A stretch of DNA of 64,000 nt from Cryptomeria japonica (taxonomy: Eukaryota > Streptophyta > Pinopsida > Cupressales > Cupressaceae): assembly GCF_030272615.1 (NCBI RefSeq), contig NC_081413.1, positions 187,330,669 to 187,394,668 of the forward strand, given 5' to 3'. The notes beneath the pieces are model-generated. The model ran no database searches. It saw nothing but the letters and a program-made list of their open reading frames with translations, and was not told the DNA's origin. Below are positions 32,151 to 43,831 of this stretch, in pieces. The position numbers and the translations under genes were made by a program. Every line of letters begins with the position of its first letter. The first letter of the stretch is position 1.

Positions 32151-33143
32151 TAGTTCAATGCCAAGATTAGTCAGTGTCTGATGGCTAAGTTTTATGACAG
32201 TTGGATATGGCATAGGAGACTTTTTCATATGAACTTTGACAATATTGTTAAAGCTAGTAAGATCAAGGTGGTAAGAGGATTACCTTTGCTGAACAAACCT
32301 GAGAATTCTTTATGCAGAGAATGTTAACTTGGGAATATGTCTTCCTCAACTTTTAAAGGTAAGTCTTTTTCAGCAGAAAATTTACTTGACCTTGTGCATA
32401 CTGATTTGTGTGGTCCTATGAAAACTAGAAGTATTCAGGGAGGTAGGTATTTTATGATTCTTATTGATGATAGCTCAAGAGGGATGTGGGTCACATTCTT
32501 GAAAGACAAGTCTGAAGCATTTGGAAATTTCAAAGCCTTCAGAGCATTAGTAGAGAAGGAAAGTGGTCAAAAGATAAAATGCCTAAGAACTGACCAAGGA
32601 GGAGAATTCACTTCTGATGAATTCAACAAGTACTGTGAAGATAGCAGTATCAAGAGGTAGTTGTCTTCCCCAAGGACACCACAACAGAATGACATAGCAG
32701 AAAGAAATAACAGGATTGTAGTTGAAGTGGCTAGAACAATGATGATCCAAGGAAAGATTGCTCACACTTTTTGGAGAGAAGTGGTGAGTACTACAGTCTA
32801 TACTATGAACCAGGTACTTATCAAGAAAAGAAGAGTTAAAACTCCTTATGAGTATTGGACCAGTAAAACTCCCACTATGAGTTACTTTAAAGTGTTTGGT
32901 AGTAAGTACTATATCAAGAGAAGTGAGCATTTGAGAAAATTTGATACTAAAAGTGATGAAGGAATATTTCTGGGATATTCCACTAAGAGCAAAGCTCTCA
33001 AGTGCTACAACAATAGAACACAAAATATTGTTGAAAGTAACAATGTTAGGGTTTATGAATCTGTTGAGGAACTTGAGGAAACCTATAGCAAGCAAGTGGA
33101 AGATGAACCAGGTATAGCCTTCTGGGAACCGGCTAAGAAATAA
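32151..33143 (+). pseudogene. C5 integrase
   Basis: A gag-pre-integrase zinc segment (WHRRLFHMNFDNI, CREC) precedes the catalytic core. Catalytic positions are D in LVHTDLCGP, D in RTDQGGEF and E in QQNDIAERNNR. The fragments are 32337-32660 and 32661-33143. The TAG at 32658-32660 replaces a Gln in the KRQ-LSSPRTPQQN stretch and is the only interruption of the core. The VFGSKYYIKR and DEGIFLGYS blocks at the end are normal. Confidence 0.88.
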
Positions 33144-33260
33144 ACTAGTAAAGATCTTAGTGTTCCTGTACCGGTAGAAGCTGCAGTAGGAGAAGAAGAA
33201 GAGGTAAGTGAAGGAGAAGAAGAAAATCTAGTAGATCAGGCTAGAGTCATTCCTAGATAT

Positions 33261-34227
33261 GTGAAACTACATCATGATCCAAAGAAAATCATAGGAGATA
33301 AAGATGCAGGGATACTCACAAGAAGAAATGTGAAGGAGAACTCTTGCATGATCTCTAAATTAGAGCCTAAGACTATAGGAGAGTCGCTTATAGATGAAGA
33401 CTGGATTAAAGCAATGGAAGAGGAACTATACTGGATTGAAAAGAATGCAACATGGTCCCTGGTACCCAGACCAGAACACAAAAATGTCATAGGTACCAAA
33501 TGCGTCTTCAGGAATAAGATAAATGAAGAGGGTATAGTTATAAGGAACAAGGCTAGGCTTGTATGCAAAGGATATTCTTAGGAGGAGGGAGAAGACTATG
33601 GAGAAACCTTTGCCCCTGTGGCTAGATTAGAAGGAGTTCAAATGCTACTTGCATTTGCAGCATTTAAGGGATTCAAGGTATATCAAATGGATGTGAAGTC
33701 TACATTCTTGAATGGAATCCTTGAAGAGGAAGTATATATAGAGCAACCAAAAGGGTTTGCCCTGTCAGAAGATAGTAACATGGTGTGTAGATTACATAAA
33801 GCCCTGTATGGATTGAAACAAGCACCTAGGGCATGGTATGAAAAGTTACACTCTCATCTTGTGAAGATTAGATTTCAGAGAATAAGTGAACATAGCAACA
33901 TCAACTTAAAATTTGAAGGTGATCAAATTCTGATCTATGAAGTATTTGTAGATGACATAATCTTTGGAGGAGATGATAAAATGAGTCATGTGTTTTTTAG
34001 ATGAAATGAAGAAAGAGTTTGAGATGTCTCTGATTGGAGAAATAAAGTTCTTCATTGGTTTACATATTCATCAAATGAAAGAGGGTTATTTTATTACCCA
34101 GTCCAAGTATGTCAAAGAGGCATTGAAGACCTTTGGCATGGAGGAAAGAAAACCAGTTGGTACACCGATGGTGACTAGCTGTAAACTGACTAAGGAAGAT
34201 GATTCAGCGCTGGTAAATGAAAAGTAG
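33261..34227 (+). pseudogene. C5 reverse transcriptase
   Basis: Fragments 33261-33581, 33618-34004 and 33988-34227 cover the RT. Motifs are WSLVPRPEHKNVIGTKCVFR, KARLVCKGYS-stop-EEGEDY (TAG for Gln at 33579), [24 protein letters not shown] with the first Asp, [13 protein letters not shown] and [10 protein letters not shown] with the catalytic pair. A 1-nt frameshift lies near 33990. The TAG at 34225 again replaces a Gln. Confidence 0.9.
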
Positions 34228-34900
34228 TATCGCTCAATGATCGATAAATTGCACTATGTGGTGCACAACAAACTAGATATTGCTCATGCAGTGGGCATAG
34301 TAGCTCATTTTCAGAAATGTCCAAGAGAATCCCACTTGGTAGCAGTCAAGACGATTCTTATATATCTGAAAGGAACAATTGACTATGGATTGTGGTATCC
34401 ATATAATGGTGACTATAACCTCAAAGTATATACCGATGCCGATTGGGTAGGTAATGTGGACGATTAGAAGAGCACAACCGATGGAGCATTATTTCTTGGT
34501 GGAAGATTAGTATCATGGACGAGTAAGAAGAAGAGCTATAATTCCCAGTCTACAGCTGAAGCAAAATATGTGGCAACATTTATGAATTGCACTCAAGCAA
34601 TCTGGATGAAACATGTATTGGAAGGTTTCAAAGTACCTGTATCTGAACTGGTGAATATATTTTGTGACAACACAAGTGCAATAAATATTTCCAAGAATTC
34701 AGTATTGCATACTAGAACTAAGCACATTGAGCTTAAATATCACTTCTTGAGAGAGAAAGTTCAGAATAAGGAAGTTTTACTGCAACATGTTTGCAGTAAG
34801 GAGTAGCTAGCAAATATATTCACTAAGCCCTTACCAAAGACTACATTTACCTATTTGAGAGGTGAATTAGGGGTTCTACCCCTTCATGAAGTCAACTAAA
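34228..34900 (+). pseudogene. C5 RNase H and pol C-terminus
   Basis: Fragments 34237-34467 and 34570-34806. RNase H residues: D in VYTDADWVG, E in STAEAKYVA and D in FCDNTSAI; HIELKYHFLREK follows. TAG codons at 34465 and 34804 interrupt it, the latter replacing Gln in KE(Q)LANIFTKPL. The pol ends at HEVN and a stop about 70 bp before the X6 insertion. Confidence 0.9.
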
Positions 34901-34968
34901 AGTTGTGTGCTCCAAATCAGTCAGGTACTACAGTGACAAATCTTTCAGGATTGATGTGTTGAAGGATG

Positions 34969-35652
34969 TGTTGACGCGTGTTTTGACACACTCACCACCT
35001 CTCCTAAAAAGTAATGGGTTCGGAAGAACTCACTACCCCAAGGTCTCTGTAGTTGGGTCTCAATGGCCGATGTAGTTATACCTGTAAAGGGGCCTACTAG
35101 TTAAAACTAAATCCCGCTGGTTTATGAGAAATTGTACTTTTTTTTTTTTTGTATTTTTGCAATTTAAGACTCTCTGGGGAAATAAAATACGAAGCGTAAG
35201 GGAAACAAGAAAGTAACAATAAGGACCAATATAATGAAAACTTAATGAATTATCCAATTAATTCCCTGCAATCCAAGCAATTATCAAATATTAGCCAAGT
35301 TAGCATTCAACAATGAACCTCCAACAAACCTACAAAATCATCAATTTTACAAGCCTATGGACATAAAAGTCATTAACAATATGGCCTATTGCAATAATTC
35401 TCATACACCACTATCATGCGCAATATGATTCATAAAGTGATAGACAAAAAGATTAAACCACGTTGCTAACTCTAAATAATAGACGTTACCAGATTACACA
35501 GAACAAATTGGTAGAATATAAAGTAGATCAGGCAATCTACGAGCTACTTTTCATATTAATCTCCATGAATGTATAACAAAAATAAGTCAAACTTCTTAAC
35601 AATGTGAAAAAATACTCTAAAATCTCTAATTGGACCTCAAATCATCAATTTG
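34969..35652 (-). repeat. X6 block A: inverted B7-type terminal segment
   Basis: Collinear in direct orientation with 19851-20592 in B7, except for deletions of about 30 bp after the first CACTCACC and of about 17 bp in the GTCGAGACC region. Its outer ~180 bp are inverted relative to the last ~245 bp of the adjacent X6 LTR (36190-36435). The inner junction with the LTR lies at TGGACC, a hexamer also found before the 3' LTR and nearly present in B7 (GGGACCC). Confidence 0.8.
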
Positions 35653-35658
35653 TGGACC

Positions 35659-36435
35659 TGTTGTATATAGTAGTTAGTTGTTTCTCTGTTTGGTTGTGTT
35701 TCGTTAGGCCGTGTTGTGTGTTCTTCCTTTTGTTTTCGTTTTCTTTACTTTTTGCTCTTTTGTTTGTTGAGTCGGGGGTTATGGTTTTGTCTTAAAGATC
35801 CTGAGAGGAAGTAGGTATCCTTTGTATAACATCTTACCAAAATTTTGAGAGACTTTGACTCTCTGCTATTTATAATTTCATTGTCATTTGGTTGAGTTCG
35901 AAACCTTTGTCTATACTCGTTCAAATCGGTATATAATCATTCCAATATGACATGAGTTTTTGACTTTCAATTTGGAAAGGGCTAGCTTGATAAAGTCAGC
36001 ACAAACTTCACATTAAGATACATCAGAAAAGTTTTGTATGATAGCAGATAAACTGGTATCAAGTGAAAAATCCAAAGTCAAGGCATTTCACGTTATCCAC
36101 CGCGGCTCCCAACCCAGTTATTGAACTTCAATGTTTGAAAGTTGCTTAAGAGATTATTGAAGAAAGATGTCATTCTCTATATCCTACTATTCTACATGAT
36201 CCCCCCCCAAAAAAGAAGTACAATTGCTCATAAACCAGCGGGATTTAGTTTTAACTAGCAGGACCCTTTACAGGTATAACTACATTGGCCATTGAGCTAT
36301 CCATCACCATCGAGACCCGACTACAGAGACCTTGGGGTAGTGAGTTCTTCTGAACCTATTACTTTGTAGGAGAGGTGGTGAGTGTTTGCATAAACTACCT
36401 GACTGTTGGTGAGTGTGTCAAAATACACGTCAACA
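35659..36435 (+). repeat. X6 5' LTR (777 bp)
   Basis: Starts TGTTGTATATAG, ends ACGTCAACA. It aligns with 43085-43831; the 5' copy has about 30 extra pyrimidine-rich bases near 35725-35755. The six bases before it (TGGACC, 35653-35658) are also before the 3' LTR, so the LTR may start at 35653. A TATTTATA box lies at 35867-35874. Confidence 0.85.
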
Positions 36436-36440
36436 GAAAC

Positions 36441-36460
36441 TGGTGCTAGAAGGAGGGCCC
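36441..36460 (+). other. X6 primer-binding-site-like sequence
   Basis: TGGTGCTAGAAGGAGGGCCC lies five bases after the LTR. It has the TGG start of a PBS. I cannot assign the tRNA from memory. Confidence 0.5.
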
Positions 36461-36761
36461 AGACTAAACCCCCGTAGGTAAATCGCATTTGGTATTTCTA
36501 GGTAATTGAGGTACTAAGCTGGATCATATATCTTCTTTTTCTCTTGAGAGATTCCACCGAGTCTTGAGGAGTGGTTCTTCACCATTTGACTTAGTTGAGT
36601 TAGGACCTGCCACTAGGAGGAAGAAGGACAAAGCTAAGAAATAACCCTCAACATCCTCACCAGTACAGTCATCCATACCCAACGTAAGAAACCAACTAAT
36701 TCCCAGTCCTCAGCCTATTGCTGCACCTTTCGTAACTCAACGTTCACCATTATTACCTTCG

Positions 36762-38408
36762 ATGGCTTACTTCAACCAAGACACTACACCGCTAGGAACC
36801 ATACCTAGGGGTAGACATGTCCTACCTAGAAACCCTGACAAATTTTGTAGCAAATTTTACTATCTAGGTGGACGAATGACTGATGAACATATTGAAGCTT
36901 TTAAAGATGCGATTGTTTGTAATCATATCGAACATCAAGATGTAGTATGTAGACTCTTCCCATATTCACTTGGGGAGAATGAATACAATTGGTACTTAAC
37001 CCTACCTGCAAACTCCATCACAAGTTGGGATCTTTTGGAGAAGGCCTTCATTGATCAATTCCGAGTGTATGTAGACCCTGGGTCTTTATACCATCAGTTT
37101 GCTTCTCTTAAGAAATTGACAAATGAGCCATTAACAACCTTTAATACTAACTTCCAAAGGGCATTCAAGAGGCTTCAAGCCCCTTACTAGGTAGCACCTA
37201 ACGTAGCCATCGACTCATATCTGAGAGCTATTGACCCTTGGACTACTATGTTCATTAAAAAGAGTGCTCCTTAAGATCAAAGGGATACCTTAGCGAAGGT
37301 CTTCACATTAGCAATTAGCGTGAACCAAGAATTGAATCAAACCCCAGGAGGGATTGGGTATAACCTACCCACAAGGGTGAATCAAGGAAATTACAATCAA
37401 CTCCTAGGTTCCTCATCTCTACCTGTCGGTGCCCCAACAATGAACCACATGCCAATTTATGCACCCCAACCACAAGCAAGTCAGTAGTTCATAGCTCAAG
37501 CATCGACTTGGCAAAATGGTACCAATAACATTCCCACTCAGACACAATACGCTGGTCAGTCGCAAGCTGGAAATCAACAATTTGACAATATGCATCCAAC
37601 AAACCAAGTTCCAACTATAGCATCCAAGAATCAAGGATCCCATATATCTACTAAAGTAGAGGCTTTAAAGAAAATGATCTCACAAGTTACTTCAGACTTG
37701 AGCTAGCTAAAGATGAATCCTCCAGGAGGATATAATCAATCCCAACCCTACAACAATCAGCAAAACTACAATAACCAGAACCAGAACCAAAGGTACAATA
37801 ATAAACCTTATAATAGGCAATGGAATACGGGTCTGAATAACGGTGGGGTGAACCATGACCACCTGGATGCACAGGATAATCCAAATCACACACAAAGTGT
37901 TAACCTTACTGATACAAATCTACTAACAAATTGGTGCAGGTTGCATGACACGGCTTCCCATTCTGAGGTTAATTGTGCACAGTTTGAGAAAATCATAAGA
38001 ATTGCTCAAGCTAATTTTCAGCCCAAAGATTGTTCCAATGATGAACTAGATAAGGTTAATACTGCCATGCTGGTTGATACTTTCCTGTGTAAAGAGTTCC
38101 AAGCTGAAGCTGATGGTGAACCATGTGTATACGATGCTCAAGCCTTTCAAACCAGGAACAACTATAATCTTAAAAGTCAAGGTAAGGCTTTGTTAATAGA
38201 GCCACCTCCCCCGACAGGTGGGTTTGTACCTCCAGACGCTAATGCAAGCAACAATCCTTGTCCACCTCAAGCTTTCCAAGGAACACACCCTAAACAAGTT
38301 CAGCGGCAAGATTATGTTTTGAAAGGATCATTTGATGTTACTAAAGAGATGGAAAGGACTGCCACTACTATGTCCTTAATGGAGGTATTGAGATATTGCC
38401 CCAAATAG
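36762..38408 (+). pseudogene. X6 gag
   Basis: Open pieces are 36762-37190 (capsid-like domain: FKDAIVCNHIE, YNWYLTLPANSITSW, LEKAFIDQF, LYHQFASLKK) and 37713-38408. The linker is Gln/Asn-rich (YNNQNQNQRYNN). A CX2HX4HX4C knuckle (WCRLHDTASHSEVNC) is at about 37933-37980. Stops at 37188, 37272, 37486 and 37704 break the frame, which otherwise continues across them. This protein would form the element particle. Confidence 0.85.
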
Positions 38409-38429
38409 AAAAAGGCTCTCCTTAGGAAA

Positions 38430-39360
38430 TTGGAGATGTTAGAGTCACAAAGTAATGAGGTTAAGATGGTGGATTTTAATGAAGTTAATGCTAACGTTAG
38501 TAATGATGCAATAGAAAATCCACCATTTTTACTAAGTTTGAAGATATGTGGGAAGAATTTACATAACTGTTTGGTGGACTTAGGAGCTTCAAGAAATGTA
38601 ATGCCTTACTCTATATGCCAACAACCTGGACTTCAACCAGTATGAGCGAATAGTAAGGTAGTACAATTAGACAAAATAGAGGTTAATGTCATCAGAGAAT
38701 TGAAAGATGTATACATACGGTTGGGCGCTAATCCTCGAATATCTCTCTATATTGACATTCAAGTCGTAGATATTCTAGAAGTATATGGGATGCTCCTCAG
38801 TAGAGATTGGTCCAAGACATTGGGAGGATATTTCTCAACTTGTTTTACCTACTTATGGTTTCCTTGGAAGGGGGTGAGTAACCAGATCTGAATTAATAGT
38901 GAGCCTAAATTGAAGAAATTGGTCACCGACTATGGTGCTCTCAATGAAGTGGCATTTACTGAGGTAAGCCCAGGGGTTTACAGAGTCAATGAGATTCTTA
39001 CTTTCTCTGCACTGACTCCTCCCCAATTATCTCAAATAGACAAGACCACATATGGAAGACAGGATAAAGAGTTTACTATAGCAATACAACAAGGAATTTG
39101 CCTATTGGGAGATGCTATGAAAATACAAGATTTATTGCTTCCAAAGTGGTGTCAGATACATCATGAAGAGCACTCGAAAGTCTCATGTATCCCATGTCAG
39201 AATGAGATTACAAAATTAATGAGTCTAGTTCCATGCGAAGAAGATAAGCACACTATTAATATGGGGGAAGTTCAAGGTCTAACTTGCAAAGGAATAGAGC
39301 CCCAGACAATGGGCCCTATAAGTAAGGTTCCCTTACCTAAAGAATGCAAATAGGAGATTC
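38430..39360 (+). pseudogene. X6 aspartic protease and linker
   Basis: The active-site strand is CLVDLGASRNVMPYSIC, with D-L-G in place of the usual D-S/T-G. The IQVVDILEVYGMLLSRDW block follows (fragment 38700-38891) and matches the second half of the family protease. The next fragment (38910-39353) contains an extra CX2HX3HX4C-like knuckle (WCQIHHEEHSKVSC). TGA at 38643 and 38889 and TAG at 39351 interrupt the frame. Confidence 0.8.
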
Positions 39361-39476
39361 TTGTAGTTGAGATTGTCATAGATGAGAAGGGAGGTATCCC
39401 TCCTGAGAAGGAGCGAGAACAAACACTATCTCAGCTCCAACCTCAATCAGAACCAGTTGTTCCTAAAGCTACCGAA

Positions 39477-40060
39477 GTGTTTATACAACCAAAAGTTGAA
39501 CAAACTCAGCTACCACAAGACCTTGAGATTAAAGAGCAACAATTCTCCCCAGAAGATAGCCTAATCATTGACCCAAAGGTAAAAAATACGAAGAAACCAA
39601 AAGATGAAATATGGTTTTTAAAGTTTGATGGGTCAAGATCCAAACAAGGCAGTGGAGCAGGCGTAGAGTTAACCAACCCAAAAGGTAAAACTCTTTTAGC
39701 TTCTTACCGACTTCAATTCCCTTGTACCAATAACATAACAGAGTACGAAGCTTTAATTAGAGGATTACTTTTCGCTCATAAGAAAGGAGCAAAGTGTTTA
39801 AAAGTGCAAGGAGATTCAGAGTTGGTGGTTAAACAAGTGTGAAGCTAGTACGCGTGCCATGACAAGAGGTTAGCGGCATATCATAATAAAGTGAGGGATC
39901 TAATTGAAGATTTTGAAGCTTTTGACATTCAATTGGTACCTAGGAAAGTAAATGGGATACCCGGTGCGCTAGCTGTAGCTGCTAGTACATTAGAACCAGT
40001 AAGCCAATCCCCTTTAAACAAGTTTTCAGTGGAATTAATCTCCGCACCTACAGTGCCTAA
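39477..40060 (+). pseudogene. X6 RNase H-like domain located upstream of RT
   Basis: The first piece (39477-39842) has FLKFDGSRSKQGSGAG with the first Asp, NNITEYEALIRGL with the Glu and VQGDSELVVKQ with the next Asp. The continuation after the TGA at 39840 gives the C-terminal helix (QLVPRKVNGIPGALAVAAS), where the usual final Asp of ADALA is missing. The sequence is of the same second-RNase-H type as in G3 and G4, but there it lies after the RT; here it lies before it. Confidence 0.8.
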
Positions 40061-41360
40061 TAATATCAAACATTTCCAAGTTTTCTTGGATGATGCCCAT
40101 ATCTTAGGCTTACTCACCAATTCGGGGGCTTTTGAAGATCAAATAATTGATGAGGAAGATAAATCTGATGATTTCAATAACGAAGGTAACATGGATATTT
40201 TGAATTTGCCAACCAATGTTATTCCTAAAGGGATGGTCACCTTGGAGAGACTTTTCGATTCGGATCCGAGAGTAAAAGAGAGATTAACAACCAACTTGGA
40301 TGCTGGAAAATACGAGCCTCATAATATTGGTCCTGAAGGGCAAGATAAAATTGTTTATATTGGGACGATTTGCACTCAAGGGGAAAGAGAAAAGCTGATA
40401 CAAATCTTGAAAGAATTCATCGATGTAATAGCATGGAGGTATGAAGATTTAAAGACATTTGATACAATGATTATCACCCATGTGATTCCCCTAAAGCCAA
40501 ACATAAAACCCTTCAGGCAAAAATAGTGTCCGGTCAATGCACTGATAGAACCTTTGATCTTCAAGGAAGTGCAAAAGTTACTTTCAACTAAGATAATTTT
40601 TCCAGTATGACATTCTACTTGGGTTGCTAATCTAGTATCGGTACAGAAAAAGAATGGAGAAATACGGCTTTGCGTAGATTTTCGTAATCTTAACAAAGCT
40701 TTTGAAAAAGATAATTATCCACTCCCTTCTTTGGATGAAGTGTTACAAATTGTGAATGGTTCACAAATGATGTCTTTTTTAGACGGTTATTCAGGATATA
40801 ACCAAGTGTTGGTAAATTATGAAGATCGTATGAAGATGACATTTACAACAAAGTGGGGAATGTATGCGTATAAAAGAATGCCATTTGGATTAATTAATGT
40901 GGGGGCAACCTTCCAACGAGAAATGGACACAACATTCAAAGAACTGATTGGAAAATGCATTATTATTTATATGGATGATTTGACGATATTTTCTAAAATC
41001 AACGAAGATCACCCAAACCATCTCATAAAGGTGTTAGAAAGGTGTAGGAGATATGGGATTTCCCTTAATCCCAAGAAATGTGTGTTTGGAGTGGCTGAAG
41101 GAAAGTTACTGGGCCACGTAATTTCTGAGAGGGGGATCTCTATAGATCCTGATCAGGTACAAGCATTATTAAAAATACAAATGCCTGGTAGTAAGAAAGA
41201 GATGAGATATTTCTTCGGAAAGATCAATTTTGTAAGAAAATTCATTACTAGATTTGCAGAAATAGTCAAGCCTTTGAATGAAATGATGAAGAAGGATGCT
41301 AAGGTCGAGTGGACAACTGAAGAAAAAGAGGCTTTCACCCAGATCAAGAAATCCATTGCT
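40061..41360 (+). pseudogene. X6 reverse transcriptase
   Basis: Fragments 39891-40526 and 40731-41453. The first ends with YEDLKTFDTMIITHVIPLKP and a TAG (40524). The second begins within the fingers. Motifs: LCVDFRNLNKAFEKDNYPLP, SFLDGYSGYNQV with the first Asp, MPFGLINVGATFQREM, IIYMDDLTIFS with the catalytic YMDD and LNPKKCVFGV. It is the best preserved RT in the window: the palm domain of 40731-41453 is fully open. Confidence 0.9.
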
Positions 41361-41890
41361 GAACCCCCTATACTAACTAGCCCAAATTATACATTACCAT
41401 TCTACATATATTCTTTTGCTTCACTACACTTAGGAGCAGCTGTTTTGATGTAGAGGCAAGTAGGAGATGAAAAGCCTATTGCATTTATGAGTTCTCCCTT
41501 TAAGAGTGTTGAGGTTAGATACTCTGCTCTTGAAAAATAAGCCTTTGCATTGGTAAGAGCAGTCAAGAAGTTTAGACATTACATCCTGAGGAGTAAAATT
41601 TATGCGATTGTCCCTGACCAAGCAGTAAAGTCACTACTCATGTAGTCTGAACTTGGAGAACGGCGAGGGAAATGGATGGTGATATTGCAAGATTTTGATT
41701 TAGAGATGCATCCAATGAAATTGGTCTGAGGCTAAGGATTGTCTCAAGCCATGGCAACTGACATCCCTCAAATCCAGTGCCAACAATATACATTGGAGTC
41801 ATTCACTCAGGACCCCTGGTACACCGATTTAGTGTTTATGTTGCTAAATAATAGATGTCCTGAGGGGTTGACTGCCATGCAAAGATGAGC
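41361..41890 (+). pseudogene. X6 first RNase H and connection
   Basis: YIYSFASLHLGAAVL begins the RNase H, where the first Asp of the usual YxDAS is replaced by Ser-Phe. KPIAFMSSPFKSVEVRYSALEK and KFRHYIL follow. Stops at 41451 (TAG for Gln), 41538, 41641 (TAG for Gln), 41727-41740 and 41884 (TGA for Arg) cut it. The integrase follows with no second RNase H between them. Confidence 0.8.
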
Positions 41891-43064
41891 ATTAAGGCTC
41901 AAAAGTGCCAATTATATGATCAAAGATTCGACACTTTATAGGAAGAATTATGAAGGTATCTACCTTCTGTGTTTGGATCATCAAGAAGCTCATAAAATGA
42001 TTGAGGAATTTCATGGCAAGTATGGCACAAGTCACGGGTCAGCGGATGCTACTGCACATCAAATCTTGAAGGCTGGGTATTATTGGCCTAGCATATTTAA
42101 GGATACGCATGAACATGTTCGTCATTGTCATATGTGCCAAACTGCGGCCTCTGGAGAAAGAATTCCTGCCATGCCTCTCCAACCAGTGTTCGAGGTAAGG
42201 CCTTTTGCTCAATGGGCGCTGGATTTTGTAGGTGTTATTAACCCTAACTCATCTGCAAGACATAAGTTTATTCTTACAACAATAGATTATTGTACCCGGT
42301 GGACAGAAGCCATTGCATTTCGAAATGCTACTACCGAGGTAGTCTTGAAATTTATTGTAGAACACATCGTCACCAGGTTTGGTATGCCGTTTGCTTTGGT
42401 ATGTGACAATGGCCTTGCTTTTACTTCCGCATAGTTGATGCAATGGTCATATGAATATAAAGTGATTTTAAAATTTTCATCCAATTATTACCCACAAGGT
42501 AATGGGGTAGCTGAATCCATGAACAAGAACATCCTAGATGTCATCAAGAAGCTGCTTGAGAAGAACCCTAGAGATTGGCATAATCAATTGAGATATGCCT
42601 TATGGGCTGATTGAACTAGAGTAAAAGCTACCTTGGGAACTTCCCCATATTATCTTGTTTATGGCCAGACCCCTGTTTTCCCAATTAACTTGCAAATACC
42701 GGTCCTCCAATTAATGAAAGAGCTTGCCATTGAGGATCAGGTAGAGGTTCGCCTCTTAAATTTATTAAGACTTGATGAAAAAAGTATTAATATGCTACAA
42801 CAATTTGCCAAGCACCAGACCATTGTTAAGTGATGGTTTGATAAAAGGGCCAAGGTGAAAGCTTTTCAGATCTCTGGCCTTGTCCTATTGTGGGACAAGG
42901 CCAAAGAAAAGAAAGGTGATCATCACAAATTTGAAAGATTGTGGCTAGGTCCTTACCAAATAGCTGAAATCTTAGGCGAAACCACTTTTAGATTGAGCTC
43001 ATTGATAGGAGAACTGGTACCATTTCCCATCAATGGCTAGTTCCTTAAGCACTACTTTGATTAA
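41891..43064 (+). pseudogene. X6 integrase
   Basis: Fragments 41916-42434, 42633-42833 and 42855-43040. An HHCC zinc domain (EEFHGKYGTSHGSAD, then HCHMCQ) precedes the core. Catalytic residues: D in WALDFVGVI, D in LVCDNGLAF, E in YYPQGNGVAESMNK. A C-terminal GPY/F motif is visible (ERLWLGPYQI). It ends at HYFD and a TAA at 43062-43064. Stops at 42432 (TAG for Gln), 42612 and 42831 (TGA for Arg) and 43038 (TAG for Gln in NGQF) are the only breaks. Confidence 0.9.
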
Positions 43065-43084
43065 ATCCTCAATTGGGCTGGACC

Positions 43085-43831
43085 TGTTGTATATAGTAGT
43101 TAGTTGTTTCTCTATTTGGTTGTGTTTCGTTAGGCCATGTTGTGTGTTCTTCATTTTGTTTGTTGAGTTGGGGGTTATGGTTTTGTCTTAAAGATCTTGA
43201 GAGGAAGTAGGTATCCTTTGTATAACATCTTGCCAAAATTCTGAGAGACTTCAACTCTCTGCTATTTATAATTTCATTGACATTTGGTTGAGTTCAGAAC
43301 CTTTGTCTATACTCGTTCAAATCGGTATATAATCATTCCAATATGACATGAGTTTTTGACTTTCAATTTGGAAAGGGCTAGCTTGATAAATTCAGCACTA
43401 ACTTCACATTAAGATTCATCAGAAAAGTTTTGTGCGATAGCAGATAAACTGGTATCAAGTGAAAAATCCAAAGTCAAGGCATTTCACGTTATCCACCGTG
43501 GCTCCCAATCCAGTTATTGAACTTCAATGTTGGAAAGTTGCTTAAGAGATTACTGAAGAAAGACGTCATTCTCTATATCCTAATATTCTACATGATCCCC
43601 CATAAAAAAGGAAGTACAATTGCTCATAAACTAGCAGGATTTAGTTTTAACCAGCAGGCCCCTTTACAGGTATAACTACATTGGCCATTTAGCTATCCAT
43701 CACCGTCGAGACCCAACTACAAAGACCTTGGGGTAGTGAGTTCTTCAAAACCCATTACTTTTCAGGAGAGGTGGTGAGTGTTTGCATAAACTACCTGACT
43801 ATTGGTGAGTGTGTCAAAACACGCGTCAATA
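43085..43831 (+). repeat. X6 3' LTR (747 bp)
   Basis: Aligns with 35659-36435. It ends GTCAATA, where the 5' LTR ends GTCAACA, followed by the GGATG duplication. Only about 20 bp separate it from the pol stop, and the sequence in front (AATTGGGCTGGACC) is a poor polypurine tract. TATTTATA at 43263-43270 is the likely TATA box. Confidence 0.88.

Larger units (their letters stand above)
34969..43831 (+). mobile_element. X6: Ty3/gypsy (Tat-like) chimera with inverted outer ends, TSD GGATG
   Basis: GGATG flanks the unit at 34964-34968 and 43832-43836. The order is: a 684-bp block A (34969-35652) that is a minus-oriented B7-type terminal segment, a plus-oriented LTR (to 36435), gag, protease, RNase H-like, RT, RNase H, integrase, and a plus LTR (43085-43831). 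The left end (TGTTGACGCG) is the inverse of the right end (CGCGTCAATA), so both outer ends are LTR 3' termini. The pol is interrupted by many Gln- or Arg-to-stop changes. Confidence 0.85.

Noticed and set aside
35060-35257. Minus-strand ORF in X6 block A
   Set aside because: Not open in the homologous B7 segment at 19950-20150.
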